Part shown: piece by piece, positions 51,710-60,456 of the stretch | Layout: each line of letters opens with the position of its first letter | How positions within the stretch are numbered: position 1 is the first letter of the stretch | Notes under the pieces: model-generated | Database searches by the model: none | The model's input: the letters and a program-made list of their open reading frames with translations, nothing else | Told to the model about the DNA's origin: nothing | Made by a program: the position numbers and the translations under genes | Assembly: GCF_900188115.1 (NCBI RefSeq) | Contig: NZ_FZNW01000022.1 | Coordinates: 18,527 to 82,526, forward strand | DNA length: 64,000 nucleotides | Reading direction: 5' to 3' | DNA from: Haloechinothrix alba | GTDB lineage: Bacteria > Actinomycetota > Actinomycetes > Mycobacteriales > Pseudonocardiaceae

Positions 51710-52910
51710 CTGGCTTGCCGCGCTCGTCATCGGCTTTCGTGACGCGGTACTTGACGGAGTTCTTGTGCATATCCAGCCGCTCCGCAGCCGCCGTGTAACT
51801 GCCTCCCCCTGCAAGGAACACCATAAGAGTATGCCGTAATCGATGATGTGGTTCGTCGTCGAGTGCAAGCGGACCCAACACCCGGTGCACCCACGAACGG
51901 GTGGCCGGTACATTCTTCGATAGCAGCGAGGCCGTCGCGACTCCCGGTTCGCCGAAGCCGATGAACGCCGGTGTCGCTCCACCATAGATCAAGGCCACCG
52001 CTTGCGCGCACAGCGCTTGCTGGTGCGATTGCCGGAAACCGTCGACGCCCGCGCCGGGCTTGCCACAGGCTCCATCGGGCGCGGCTTCGTAAGTCTCGGC
52101 GAACCGTCGCACCTCGACCATATCGACCGTCCTTCTGGTGCCGATCGGCAACCACACCCAGAGGCTCGTCCGGTCCACAGGCACGGTCAATGGTCGTGCC
52201 GAGCACCCCAGATGCGCGGCGAGTGCGATGGCGAATCCCTCCAGCCTGCCCAGCTCATCCTCCCTCGGAGACGTCAAGTTCCCCCACAGAACCATTCCGA
52301 CATGTCGCTGCCGCAAACCATACCCGATAGCGGCTTCGGTCACGTCGGTGTCAATCTCCGCACCGTTGATGATTTCCTTAATATAGTGCGCCCGCACAGC
52401 GTTGCGGTTCTCCAGCCACTGTTCGCGCTCCTTCTCGTAGACCGCGACAACCTGCTGGGATATCCAGTCAATGTAGCCGAACGTCCAAGTAACAAACTCC
52501 TGGCAAGTCAGCAGGACCGTAGACGGATCTCCGACATGATGTTCGACCGTGTCGAATGTCCATTTCAACAGGTGGTCCTGGCCGAGCCGGTAGGCCCGCA
52601 GCAGCGCGTTTACCGGCACTCCCCGTTGAGCGAGCCTCCTTGCGTACTCGAAAGCCGCTGGCGGGAGTTGCACATGCTCCCTAGGGATACCGTGCCGCAA
52701 CCCGTACAGGATCGTTTCGATATTGTCTTCGATGCTCGCCCCGAGTAACTGGATCATCCGCTCGTCGTCACGCAGTTCGCTGATCTGCGTCGCTAGCCGA
52801 TCCCGCATCGACATTGTGAGGGCGGGAAGGTTCTCGTGGAGCTGCGACGCCACACGTGACACTTCCCAGTCGACATTGCCGTGCACCGAACTGTCCACGC
52901 TACTGAACAT
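51588..52910 (-). CDS. PucR/CdaR-family transcriptional regulator 3
   Basis: 440 residues. N-terminal helical domain with AFEYARRLAQRGVPVNALLR and RLGQDHLLKW, a central region (GYGLRQRHVGMVLWGNL), and a C-terminal HTH (GGGSYTAAAERLDMHKNSVK). It is closely similar to regulator 2 (27922) and regulator 4 (53298). It is divergent from regulator 4 across 387 bp and its 3' end overlaps the sigma-linked membrane protein gene. Probably a substrate-responsive activator. Confidence 0.87.
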   Translation of the reverse strand: MFSSVDSSVHGNVDWEVSRVASQLHENLPALTMSMRDRLATQISELRDDERMIQLLGASIEDNIETILYGLRHGIPREHVQLPPAAFEYARRLAQRGVPVNALLRAYRLGQDHLLKWTFDTVEHHVGDPSTVLLTCQEFVTWTFGYIDWISQQVVAVYEKEREQWLENRNAVRAHYIKEIINGAEIDTDVTEAAIGYGLRQRHVGMVLWGNLTSPREDELGRLEGFAIALAAHLGCSARPLTVPVDRTSLWVWLPIGTRRTVDMVEVRRFAETYEAAPDGACGKPGAGVDGFRQSHQQALCAQAVALIYGGATPAFIGFGEPGVATASLLSKNVPATRSWVHRVLGPLALDDEPHHRLRHTLMVFLAGGGSYTAAAERLDMHKNSVKYRVTKADDERGKPVSDDRVDVELALLACRWLGAAVLRTEPPDRAPAGRTQYAP

Positions 52911-53297
52911 TACCCGACTATATGCCGGATAGGCGATGCACGCATAGCTTGCCTGTCATCGCGTCGATACGGCGTCCGGCACCCGGGGTCGGCTCGCGCT
53001 TCACGATCTCTTCTTGGCTCCGCGCGACAAATCGCTGCCGAACAATCGTCGCGGGAATACGAGGCGCACAGGCCGGCTGGCTGCCATCGTGGGCAGGAGC
53101 ACCGTGCCACCGGTAGCACGGCCGATTGCTTGACATGATCACTCGAAGACGAAGCGTGACTTTCAGCAGCGATGCAGGACAGGAACGGAAGTCGATGACG
53201 ACATTCCACGTGTGCGGGAGCAGCGGTGTACGGCCGCGATCGGGAGTGTCCGGCGGCCAAACAGCCCGGACACGTGTACTCCGGCAAGGAAGTTCCT
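52911..53297. other. Divergent gap between two PucR genes, no gene seen
   Basis: 387 bp. Open frames on both strands are short and show no family resemblance. The gap should carry promoters for both PucR genes; no clear repeat or operator was found by eye. Confidence 0.4.
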
Positions 53298-54704
53298 ATG
53301 ACCAGCGGAGCTGAGTCGCCGGTAGCGAACCATACGCGTTCGCTCACCCGAGAGGCCCCATCGCGCGATACTTCCTCGCAAGCGCAGGACCCTCTTCCCG
53401 CGGCCGAGCGCGAGGACCCTTCGAACCAACACGTCGCCGACGTGGCCGCTCAGCTCAAGCGCCGACTGGGCGAGATCACCAAGTCGATGCGCTCCATCCT
53501 GGCAGAACAGGTCGATGGCCTCGGGGATCAACACCTGCTCGACCTGCTTGGTGCCAGCATCGAGGGTAACGTCGATACCCTGTTGCACGTACTGCAACAC
53601 AACATCCGCTTGCATCAGGTAGAACCGCCATCCGCGGCCTACGAGTACGCTCGCAGACTCGCGCAGCACGACGTACCGGTCAACGCTCTGGTCAGGGCAT
53701 ACCGGCTTGGACAGGAACACTTTCTACAATGGTGTTTCGCGGAGATTCGTCGACGACCGACGGACTCGCGCACGTCCTACCTTGCGTCCCAATACATCGT
53801 GTGCGTCACTTTCGCCTACATCGACTGGATTTCCCAGCATGTCATCACGGTTTACGAGACCGAGCGGGAACAGTGGCTGGTCAACCGCAATACCGTCCGG
53901 GAGGCTCGTATTCGCGAGCTGATCGCTCACCGCGAATCCGACTACCGCGCTACTGAAGAGCACATAGGATACTCTCTCCAGCAGAACCATATCGGCGTAA
54001 TCGTCTGGGACCTCGACGCCGGTTCGGTGGACAACAGATGGGCGCAGCTGGAACACGTCGTCGGTGAGATCGGTAAGGAGCTGGGCTGTACGGGCAGACC
54101 ACTCTTTACCCCGTGCGACCGCGCGAGTGGATGGGCCTGGCTGCCTTTCGGCCGGTCGGCTCCTGAGATGAGCCACGCGGCACTGGGTGGCCTCGTGCGC
54201 GCTGCAGAGGGTCGGTTCATGCTTGCCCTGGGCACGACCGCGGCAGGTCCCGACGGTTTCCGCGAGACCCACCTGCAGGCCAGGCAGGCTCAGCGCGTCG
54301 CCTGGGTAGCAGGCCGAGACGCTCGCAGGATCACTGCGTACGGGGACAGCGGCGTGCAGGTGGCCGCACTGCTGAGCGAGGACGTCGACGGAACCAGAAC
54401 CCTCGTACGCACGACCCTGGGCTCGCTGGCCATTGACGACTCGTACCGCGCGCGCCTGCGAGAGACGCTCCTTACCTTTCTCGCCACGGCGAACAGCTTC
54501 ACGACCGCCGCGGCGCAGCTCACGATGCACCGCAACTCGGTGCGATACCGGGTTTTAAAGGCTGAGGAGGAACGTGGCGCCTCGATCGGCGCGGACCGGC
54601 TCGACGTCATGCTCGCACTCGTCGCCTGCCGGTGGCTCGGCGGCGCCGTGCTGACTGAGCCGAGCCACCGTGCCGGAACGGACGAGCACGGCGCGCTTTC
54701 CTGA
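53298..54704 (+). CDS. PucR/CdaR-family transcriptional regulator 4
   Basis: 468 residues from ATG 53298 (AGGAAG upstream). It has a longer polar N-terminus, then the same helical domain (AYEYARRLAQHDVPVNALVR, RLGQEHFLQW), a central region (IGYSLQQNHIGVIVWDLDAG) and HTH (ANSFTTAAAQLTMHRNSVRY). Paralogue of regulators 2 and 3. A hairpin follows at 54723. Confidence 0.87.
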   Translation: MTSGAESPVANHTRSLTREAPSRDTSSQAQDPLPAAEREDPSNQHVADVAAQLKRRLGEITKSMRSILAEQVDGLGDQHLLDLLGASIEGNVDTLLHVLQHNIRLHQVEPPSAAYEYARRLAQHDVPVNALVRAYRLGQEHFLQWCFAEIRRRPTDSRTSYLASQYIVCVTFAYIDWISQHVITVYETEREQWLVNRNTVREARIRELIAHRESDYRATEEHIGYSLQQNHIGVIVWDLDAGSVDNRWAQLEHVVGEIGKELGCTGRPLFTPCDRASGWAWLPFGRSAPEMSHAALGGLVRAAEGRFMLALGTTAAGPDGFRETHLQARQAQRVAWVAGRDARRITAYGDSGVQVAALLSEDVDGTRTLVRTTLGSLAIDDSYRARLRETLLTFLATANSFTTAAAQLTMHRNSVRYRVLKAEEERGASIGADRLDVMLALVACRWLGGAVLTEPSHRAGTDEHGALS

Positions 54705-54722
54705 CCCTCCGACCGAGGGGTC

Positions 54723-54742
54723 GCCCGCAATTGTGTGCGGGC
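54723..54742 (+). terminator. Hairpin after PucR gene 4
   Basis: GCCCGCA, six bases, TGCGGGC: a 7-bp stem 18 bp after the stop, between convergent genes, so it may serve both. Confidence 0.4.
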
Positions 54743-54856
54743 CGCCTCTCCTACAGACTGTCGCAACAACTCGGCCTGGACAGCGATTCATGGACCGAAC
54801 CTCTAGCCGTAGCCGAAGACTTGTCGAGGGTCAGGACGCTCCGCTGAGACCTGAGT

Positions 54857-55363
54857 TCACGCGGTGGCGCGTGACTCGAGCCAGCGATCGAACTCCTGCC
54901 TGGTGAAGGTCCCGTCGACACGTTCGATGTCGCCGCCCGCGCTGATGAAGGCGAACGCAGGCTGGGCCGTGACCCCGAAACGAGTCCACACCTCACCGTC
55001 CTCGTCGTTGAGGTTCGTGAACCCGTCGGTGCCGAACCTGGTCGTGAACTCGCGCATGGCGTCGACATCGTCCCGGGAAGCAATGCCGAGGAACGTCACC
55101 TCGTCGCCGTGCTCGGCTGCCAGCTCAGCGATGAACGGCGCCTCGTGCCGGCAGATCGAACACCACGGCGCCCAGAAGAACAGCACAGCAGGCTCACCGG
55201 CGAGCTCCGTCCCCGAGTAGGACTCGCCGTCGAGCGTTTCCGCGGTGAAATCGAGCTCCTCGAGTACTTCCGCGGACCGTGCCCCGGATCCGTCCCCGCC
55301 GCACGCGGCGAGCACCAGCAGCACGCTCAGTGCCAGACCGAGCAGGCGGATACGGACGGTCAC
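54857..55363 (-). CDS. TlpA/ResA-like thiol-disulfide lipoprotein
   Basis: 168 residues from GTG 55363, which follows AGGAGG. A signal peptide ends in a lipobox LVLAACGG with lipid cysteine C21. The thioredoxin fold carries APWCSIC (C68, C71) and a cis-proline region GVTAQPAFAFI. Such proteins act outside the membrane in cytochrome c maturation or extracytoplasmic thiol reduction. It is a single gene, convergent with PucR gene 4. Confidence 0.9.
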   Translation of the reverse strand: MTVRIRLLGLALSVLLVLAACGGDGSGARSAEVLEELDFTAETLDGESYSGTELAGEPAVLFFWAPWCSICRHEAPFIAELAAEHGDEVTFLGIASRDDVDAMREFTTRFGTDGFTNLNDEDGEVWTRFGVTAQPAFAFISAGGDIERVDGTFTRQEFDRWLESRATA

Positions 55364-55491
55364 ACGACACCTCCTGGCTCCGGTAACCACGTGCGAGGCT
55401 TCGCACAACGATCTGCGTGCCGACCTCACCGCAGCACGCACGGTCTTGCGGTGAGGCTGTCAGCAGTATGACACCGCCGGCCAGGCTGCTC

Positions 55492-55983
55492 CTACCCGAT
55501 CGCGCGACCGGCGTACTCGGGTGCGTCCTCGGCGAGACCGTCGAACACGCGGCGCACGTTCTCGGGAAACGTTGCACCGCGGCCCTCCTCGGAGTCGACG
55601 TGCACTGCCAGGACCTCCTCGGTGGCCACGAGCTCACCGTCGACTGTCATCTCGTGACACAACCACACCTTCTTCGCCGCCGTACCAACCACACGGCTGG
55701 TGACCACCAGCTCACGACCGGATGGGACCTCACGCAGGTAGCGAACATGCGCCTCGACCGTGTGCAGCGAGCGGCCCGACCGGGCACGGTAGTCGGCGAC
55801 GCGCCCTACCTGGTCCATGGCCGAGTCCGTGGCGAACCCGAACACGAACACGTAGTACGCGTCGCTGAGATGCCCGTTGTAGTCGATCCACTCGTCCCGG
55901 ACGGGCCGGCGCGGGGAGGTCGATCCCGCGACTTCCGGAACGGACCGGTCATCTTCGTCCGTTGCGGATCCCGCCGACTGCAC
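55492..55983 (-). CDS. Hotdog-fold acyl-CoA thioesterase
   Basis: 163 residues from GTG 55983. VRDEWIDYNGHLSDAYYVFV is a 4HBT-type active-site segment, similar to the thioesterase domain that accompanies L-carnitine dehydrogenase. RSLHTVEAHVRYLREVPSG and ELVATEEVLAVHVD complete the fold. A role in betaine or carnitine catabolism is suggested by that resemblance only; no carnitine dehydrogenase is nearby. Confidence 0.72.
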   Translation of the reverse strand: MQSAGSATDEDDRSVPEVAGSTSPRRPVRDEWIDYNGHLSDAYYVFVFGFATDSAMDQVGRVADYRARSGRSLHTVEAHVRYLREVPSGRELVVTSRVVGTAAKKVWLCHEMTVDGELVATEEVLAVHVDSEEGRGATFPENVRRVFDGLAEDAPEYAGRAIG

Positions 55984-56102
55984 GATCGCGGTCCCGGACG
56001 AGCTCCCGGATCCCGCGTTCGCCCGCGGCTTCCTCGCAGCCAGACATCATGCGGTCGCGCAGCTCGTCGGTGAGCTCGGGAGCCCCGGTCCGCCGACTGG
56101 GA

Positions 56103-56951
56103 TCAGGTCGCGGAGGCGCTGACCTTTCCGTTGGCGCCCTGCGGGATCGGACGCGACTCGCCGGTCTTGGCATGGGTGGCGTAGAGGGTGAAGCCGACGA
56201 AAGTGAGCCCGCCGACGATGTTTCCGATGATGGTGGGGAGCTCGTTCCAGAACAGGTAGTCGCCGATGGAGAAATGGCCGCCGAGCATGAGCCCGGACGG
56301 GAACAGGAACATGTTCACCACGGAATGCTCGAACCCCATATAGAAGAAGACCAGGATCGGCATCCACATGCCGATCACCTTGCCGGAGACCGAGGTCGAC
56401 ATCATCGCTGCGACCACGCCGGTGGAGACCATCCAGTTGCACAGCACGCCGCGGATGAACGAGGCGAGCATGCCTGCGGCGCCGTGCTCAGCATAACCGA
56501 CCGTCCGGCTCTCACCGATCGTGCCGAGCATCTGACCGACCTCGTTCGGCTCAGTCGTGAAGGCGAAAGTGAAGATCACCGCCATCATGACCGCGACGGT
56601 GATCGCGCCGGCGAGGTTACCGACGAACACCAGCCCCCAGTTGCGCAACAGTGTCTTCATGTTCACGCCAGGCCGCTTGTCGAGCCAGGCAAGTGGAACC
56701 AGCGTGAACACGCCGGTCAGCAGATCGAATCCGAGCAGGTAGAGCATGCAGAAGCCGACCGGGAACAGCAATGCTCCGACCAACGGCTGGCCGGTTTGGA
56801 CGGTTATGGTGACCGCGAACGCCGCGGCGAGAGCGAGAATGGCGCCTGCCATGTACGCGCGGATCACAGTGTCTCGCGTAGACATGAGTGCCTTCGACTC
56901 GCCCGCGTCGATCATCTTCGTGGCGAACTCCGGTGGGTGCAGGTAGGACAT
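56103..56951 (-). CDS. Formate/nitrite transporter (FNT) family channel
   Basis: 282 residues with six hydrophobic helices. Family signatures include RDTVIRAYMAGAILALAAAF, then NWGLVFVGNLAG, GVLCNWMVS and GFEHSVVNMF. FNT pentamers move small monovalent anions (formate, nitrite, hydrosulfide). ATG 56951 chosen because residues before it are not family-like. It is divergent from cyanase, which raises the possibility that it carries cyanate or bicarbonate. Confidence 0.9.
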   Translation of the reverse strand: MSYLHPPEFATKMIDAGESKALMSTRDTVIRAYMAGAILALAAAFAVTITVQTGQPLVGALLFPVGFCMLYLLGFDLLTGVFTLVPLAWLDKRPGVNMKTLLRNWGLVFVGNLAGAITVAVMMAVIFTFAFTTEPNEVGQMLGTIGESRTVGYAEHGAAGMLASFIRGVLCNWMVSTGVVAAMMSTSVSGKVIGMWMPILVFFYMGFEHSVVNMFLFPSGLMLGGHFSIGDYLFWNELPTIIGNIVGGLTFVGFTLYATHAKTGESRPIPQGANGKVSASAT

Positions 56952-57269
56952 GCCCTCGCTCCTTCCGTCCGTACACCGCGCACGTTCGAGCACGGTCGTA
57001 CCCGGGTGGTTGCGGACCACCCTGGCTTCCGCGCGTTTCCCCTTGATGACATAGCCGGAAGCTTCTCGTTACGCCGTTCTCACCGGACCACCACGGTCGG
57101 GGTGTCACTGTCGCAACACGGGGCCGCGCAGCGGCAGGGCAACCCGCCCAGCAGCCAGCATCATGTGTCACACGCGAAAATTCTCGGTTTCCCTACTCGG
57201 AGGGATCTGGTCCCGTGTGGGCATCGACGGCATGCTGACGGCACGCAACCGTCGTCGAAGGAGCACGCC
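56952..57269. promoter_or_regulatory. Divergent gap between the FNT gene and cynS
   Basis: 318 bp with no convincing gene. It should hold both promoters. A short palindrome TGTGTCACA is present near 57163-57171; I attach no function to it. Confidence 0.4.
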
Positions 57270-57722
57270 GTGAACGACACGATCATGAGCAAGACCGACG
57301 CCGCCGCCCGAGTGGTAGCTGCCAGGCTCCGTCGTGGCCTTTCTTGGTCCGAGATCGCCGAGGAGATCGGTTCCCCTCTGGTGTGGACCACGTCCGCATT
57401 GCTCGGACAGCACCCCATGACTCAGGAGCAGTCCGAGCAGGTCTGCCGGCTGCTCGACCTCGACGACGCCGTCGCCGAGAGCCTGCGGGCGCAGCCCAGC
57501 CGCGGCACGGATCAGGCGACGATGACCGACCCCACGATCTACCGGTTCGTCGAGGCACTCGCGGTCTACGGGCCCGCGCTCAAGGAGCTCATCCACGACG
57601 AGTTCGGCGACGGCATCATGAGCGCGATCAACTTCCGCGTCGACTTCGCCAGGCACCCCGATCCGGCAGGCGACCGCGTCGTCGTGACTTTCGACGGCAA
57701 GTTCCTCGACTACCGGTGGTAA
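57270..57722 (+). CDS. cynS: Cyanase (cyanate hydratase)
   Basis: 150 residues. CynS converts cyanate and bicarbonate to ammonia and carbon dioxide. The N-terminal helix-turn-helix-like domain (LSWSEIAEEIGSPLVWTTSA) and the C-terminal catalytic domain are both present. Catalytic residues R92, E95 and S118 match E. coli R96, E99 and S122. GTG 57270 follows GAAGGAG. Divergent from an FNT channel gene. Confidence 0.95.
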   Translation: MNDTIMSKTDAAARVVAARLRRGLSWSEIAEEIGSPLVWTTSALLGQHPMTQEQSEQVCRLLDLDDAVAESLRAQPSRGTDQATMTDPTIYRFVEALAVYGPALKELIHDEFGDGIMSAINFRVDFARHPDPAGDRVVVTFDGKFLDYRW

Positions 57723-57872
57723 GCGCTACAGACGACCGCTCGTGCGAACCACGTATACCGGCACCGGACCCGCGTGCGTACGAACTACGTGGCCGCCAGG
57801 AACCGTAGCGCGGCTGCCCCATCAACAACATCACGTCGCCGGCGTGAAGCACGCCTGCGGGATCGAACACGA

Positions 57873-58379
57873 CTAGGACATGCGCCGCACCTCGAAGCGC
57901 GGCTTCTCGTGCAAGCTCTGACCGACTACGCAGTACCGCTCGGTCGACCGCGCCAGGCGCTCCAACGACGCATCGTCCGCGTCGCTGTCCAGCTGCACGG
58001 TGACCACGACGTCGCGCACGCCGACGGGCACATCACGGTCCATGCCGAGTGTGCCCCGGGCGTCGAACACGCCGTCCGCGCGGAGGGTCGCCGCACGGAT
58101 GGTCAGATCCATCGCTGTGGCGACGCTGCGCAGCGTCACACCCGCGCAGGCGAGCAACGACTCGAGCAGCATGTCGCCGGAGCACGCATCGCTGCCGTCA
58201 CCTCCGGTGGCGACGTGCAGCCCGGCCCGCACCGGCCCGGCCCAGCCGTGGACTGTGCACGTGATACCGGCATCACGGTAGTCACCAGTAGCACCAACCG
58301 GCGTCCGCGCGCCGGCCGGATCCGCACGGAAGCGCGCTCGCAACGGTGCCTGGGACTCGCGCAGCGTCGAAGCATCCAT
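57873..58379 (-). CDS. OsmC/Ohr-family protein
   Basis: 168 residues from ATG 58379. The OsmC fold has its two reactive cysteines, C78 (LLACAGVT) and C150 (RYCVVGQSL), so hydroperoxide reduction is plausible. The N-terminal 40 residues are unlike OhrA and resemble the general OsmC-like group. GGGAG precedes the start. It lies between cynS and a PucR remnant with no obvious operon. Confidence 0.82.
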   Translation of the reverse strand: MDASTLRESQAPLRARFRADPAGARTPVGATGDYRDAGITCTVHGWAGPVRAGLHVATGGDGSDACSGDMLLESLLACAGVTLRSVATAMDLTIRAATLRADGVFDARGTLGMDRDVPVGVRDVVVTVQLDSDADDASLERLARSTERYCVVGQSLHEKPRFEVRRMS

Positions 58380-58469
58380 ATCCGTCTCCCAACCAGAGCC
58401 AACCGTCACGATCATCGAAGCCGCGGGGGTCAGGTCGGTCCATAGCGTCACCCGTGATGCCCGGGCCCG

Positions 58470-58898
58470 TCACCTGCTCCCACAGCCAGCGTACGCCGCT
58501 TGGCGTTCAACGCGGTGGAGTCGGACGGCACGGGGTGCGTTCTCGGCTTCGTCGGGGAACACCCGCAAGGTCTCCCGCAGGCGCGCCGCGCTGGGCGTGT
58601 CCACGGCGAGCGGCCCGAGCGTCGAGGTGCCGGCGGAGAGCGTGAGCGGCGTCCGCGCGCCAGTGGCTCGCGCCAGGACGGTGGCGGCGGGTTCCAGAGC
58701 GTCCTGGATCACACCGGATTGTTCGGTCCACACGACAAGCGCGGTGTGGCGCCGGGTGAGCTCGTAGCCCAGACGTTCACTGGCCCGGCGACTGTCGATC
58801 GGGGCACCGTCGAGGATCAGCCGGGTCATCGACGTCGCGTTCCGACAGTCCCCCACCGGCGACGAGAGGACAATCGACGAAGCACGACGCCTCGTCAC
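58470..58898 (-). pseudogene. PucR-family regulator remnant (fifth copy)
   Basis: The minus strand retains the central part of a PucR regulator: RNATSMTRLILDGAPIDSRR then ASERLGYELTRRHTALVVW, matching the same region of the intact copies. It skips to LGPLAVDTPSAARLRETLRV and the first part of the HTH, then ends after RAVRLHRVERQ without the recognition helix. The N-terminal helical domain is absent, and the central domain is shortened. I read this as a decayed gene rather than a functional short regulator. Confidence 0.72.
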
Positions 58899-58950
58899 CG
58901 CCTACCTCGAGACATATGCCGTGTGAGGGTCGACCGGGAGATGACAGCCC

Positions 58951-59421
58951 ATGGCGAGCACCGACCGGCCAGGAGAGTACGACTCCGACGGCATGACCGC
59001 CCCGATCCTGGGCGAGCCGCGGAAGTACACCAGCCATGATGCGGCCATGGCCGCCAGGGTCTCGCCGCAGTTCGCGCACCGTTACTGGCTGGCGTCGGGT
59101 TACGCGGTGGTGGATGACAACGCCGTGGAATTCACCGAGTCCGACGTGGCCGCGCTGCGCCTGATGGCGGGCTATATCGCACAGGGCATAGCCACCGAAC
59201 ACGGCCTCCTGCAGGTGATACGCCTGATGGGGCGAACGCTGTCCCGGCTGGTCGAGTCGCAAGTCGACGTCGTCCTCGAGCGCCTCGATGATCCGGATCC
59301 GAGCGACACCGGACCGGCGAGGCAACGGATTCGCGCGGGCCGTACCGCAGTCACGAGCCGGCGACCGGGAGGAATCGATGGGTGCGCCGACCACGTTGTG
59401 TCCCCGCGTCCGAGGTGGTGA
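58951..59421 (+). CDS. Orphan adenylate-cyclase-type regulatory domain protein
   Basis: 156 residues from ATG 58951 (GGGAG ten bases upstream). The segment KYTSHDAAMAARVSPQFAHR with YWLASGYAVVDDN and FTESDVAALRLMAGYIAQGI resembles the N-terminal regulatory domain found before the catalytic domain in actinobacterial class III cyclases such as Rv1264. No cyclase domain follows; the frame ends at a strong palindrome. It may be a truncated gene or a stand-alone sensor domain. Confidence 0.58.
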   Translation: MASTDRPGEYDSDGMTAPILGEPRKYTSHDAAMAARVSPQFAHRYWLASGYAVVDDNAVEFTESDVAALRLMAGYIAQGIATEHGLLQVIRLMGRTLSRLVESQVDVVLERLDDPDPSDTGPARQRIRAGRTAVTSRRPGGIDGCADHVVSPRPRW

Positions 59422-59438
59422 CCACCTCGGACGCGGGG
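59402..59438. terminator. Perfect 18-bp inverted repeat
   Basis: CCCCGCGTCCGAGGTGGT, one G, then ACCACCTCGGACGCGGGG. It overlaps the last codons of the cyclase-like fragment. Strong enough to act as a terminator in either direction, although there is no T-run; a protein-binding or recombination role is also possible. Confidence 0.55.
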
Positions 59439-59686
59439 AAACCGTCAAAAGTTCAGACCGCTCGATCGTGACGGCGGACCAGAAAACATCGAGGCTGACG
59501 CCACCTCCACTCGAATCACAGCGCCTCACGGCGCAGACCGTTCACCGGATACTCCCCAAGGCTGTTGGGCATGGCCACGATTGCCGCTACAGCGAGATCC
59601 ACCACGCTGATGCGGGAGGCGCGTGGATACGTCGTAAGCCGGGCCAACGACGAGCCGGCCTTGTTCCGCCGTGCACGCGAGGCCGG

Positions 59687-60376
59687 CTATGTGGCGCTGT
59701 TGGTCGGCTCAGTCGTCTCGAGTCTCGATCGGGCGATACCCGCCGCGCTTTCTCCCACTGCGAGCCACAACGCTGAGATGTCGTCGACGAGCTGGTTCCG
59801 ACTGATGGGAGCAGTGCCGTTCACCCAGGACAAGATGGCCTGGGCAGTTCCGCCGATGACGAAGGCCGGCGCGGTCGACGCGAGGGAATCATATTCCAGC
59901 TCGACACCATGGATACTACGGGCATGGTCGACGAGAATTGCGGTGAGCCCGTTCATCGCATCGGTGCGCCGAGCGTGTTCCGTGGGACTGTCGGCCACCC
60001 CACCAAGTAGTACCAACGCCTTACGAGGATCAGTACCCAAGACGCCGACGACGGTATCGACCGCTGCGCGCGCCTGCTCCGCGAGGGGAAGCTCGATCGA
60101 GTTCTTGTAGGCGGTGACAGCAGCGTTACCGACCTCCGCCGCGACCTCATCGATCACGGCGCTGGCCAGCGTGTCGAGATCGGTGAAGCTCTCATAGAAG
60201 TACCGCTTGTTGAGTTGTGCTTCGGCGCACAGGCGGACGACGGTCGCTGACCGCCACCGGTTTTCGGCCATCGCCGTCAGGGCAACATCGATCAGCTGCG
60301 AGCGTCGGCGCCGGACGCGTTCCGGCGCCGACGCTCCCCTGTAACTGCGTTCACCGGTCGAGGACACGCACACCAT
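59687..60376 (-). CDS. TetR-family transcriptional repressor
   Basis: 229 residues. The N-terminal HTH is seen in RRSQLIDVALTAMAENRWRS then ATVVRLCAEAQLNKRYFYES. The C-terminal ligand-binding domain is helical (LVLLGGVADSPTEH, FVIGGTAQAILSW). ATG 60376 follows GGGAGG. It is divergent from the hypothetical-SDR-P450 operon, and a perfect palindrome lies in the gap, so it very probably represses that operon and perhaps itself. Confidence 0.92.
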   Translation of the reverse strand: MVCVSSTGERSYRGASAPERVRRRRSQLIDVALTAMAENRWRSATVVRLCAEAQLNKRYFYESFTDLDTLASAVIDEVAAEVGNAAVTAYKNSIELPLAEQARAAVDTVVGVLGTDPRKALVLLGGVADSPTEHARRTDAMNGLTAILVDHARSIHGVELEYDSLASTAPAFVIGGTAQAILSWVNGTAPISRNQLVDDISALWLAVGESAAGIARSRLETTEPTNSAT

Positions 60377-60420
60377 CCTCCCACCTCCCGGTGTACCGAC
60401 GTGCCATTGACAGCCACGTA

Positions 60421-60446
60421 AATCTGGTACATTCTCGTACCAGATT
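60421..60446 (+). promoter_or_regulatory. Palindromic operator, probably for the TetR protein
   Basis: AATCTGGTAC, six bases, GTACCAGATT: perfect 10-bp arms, ending one base before the GGAGG of the gene at 60457. Size and place fit a TetR-type operator. Confidence 0.78.
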
Positions 60447-60456
60447 GGAGGCTGCG

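Noticed and set aside
59565..60110. Plus-strand frame beginning MGMATIAATARSTTLMREARG
   Set aside because: Its first 40 residues look faintly protein-like, but it runs antisense through the tetR gene and matches no family.
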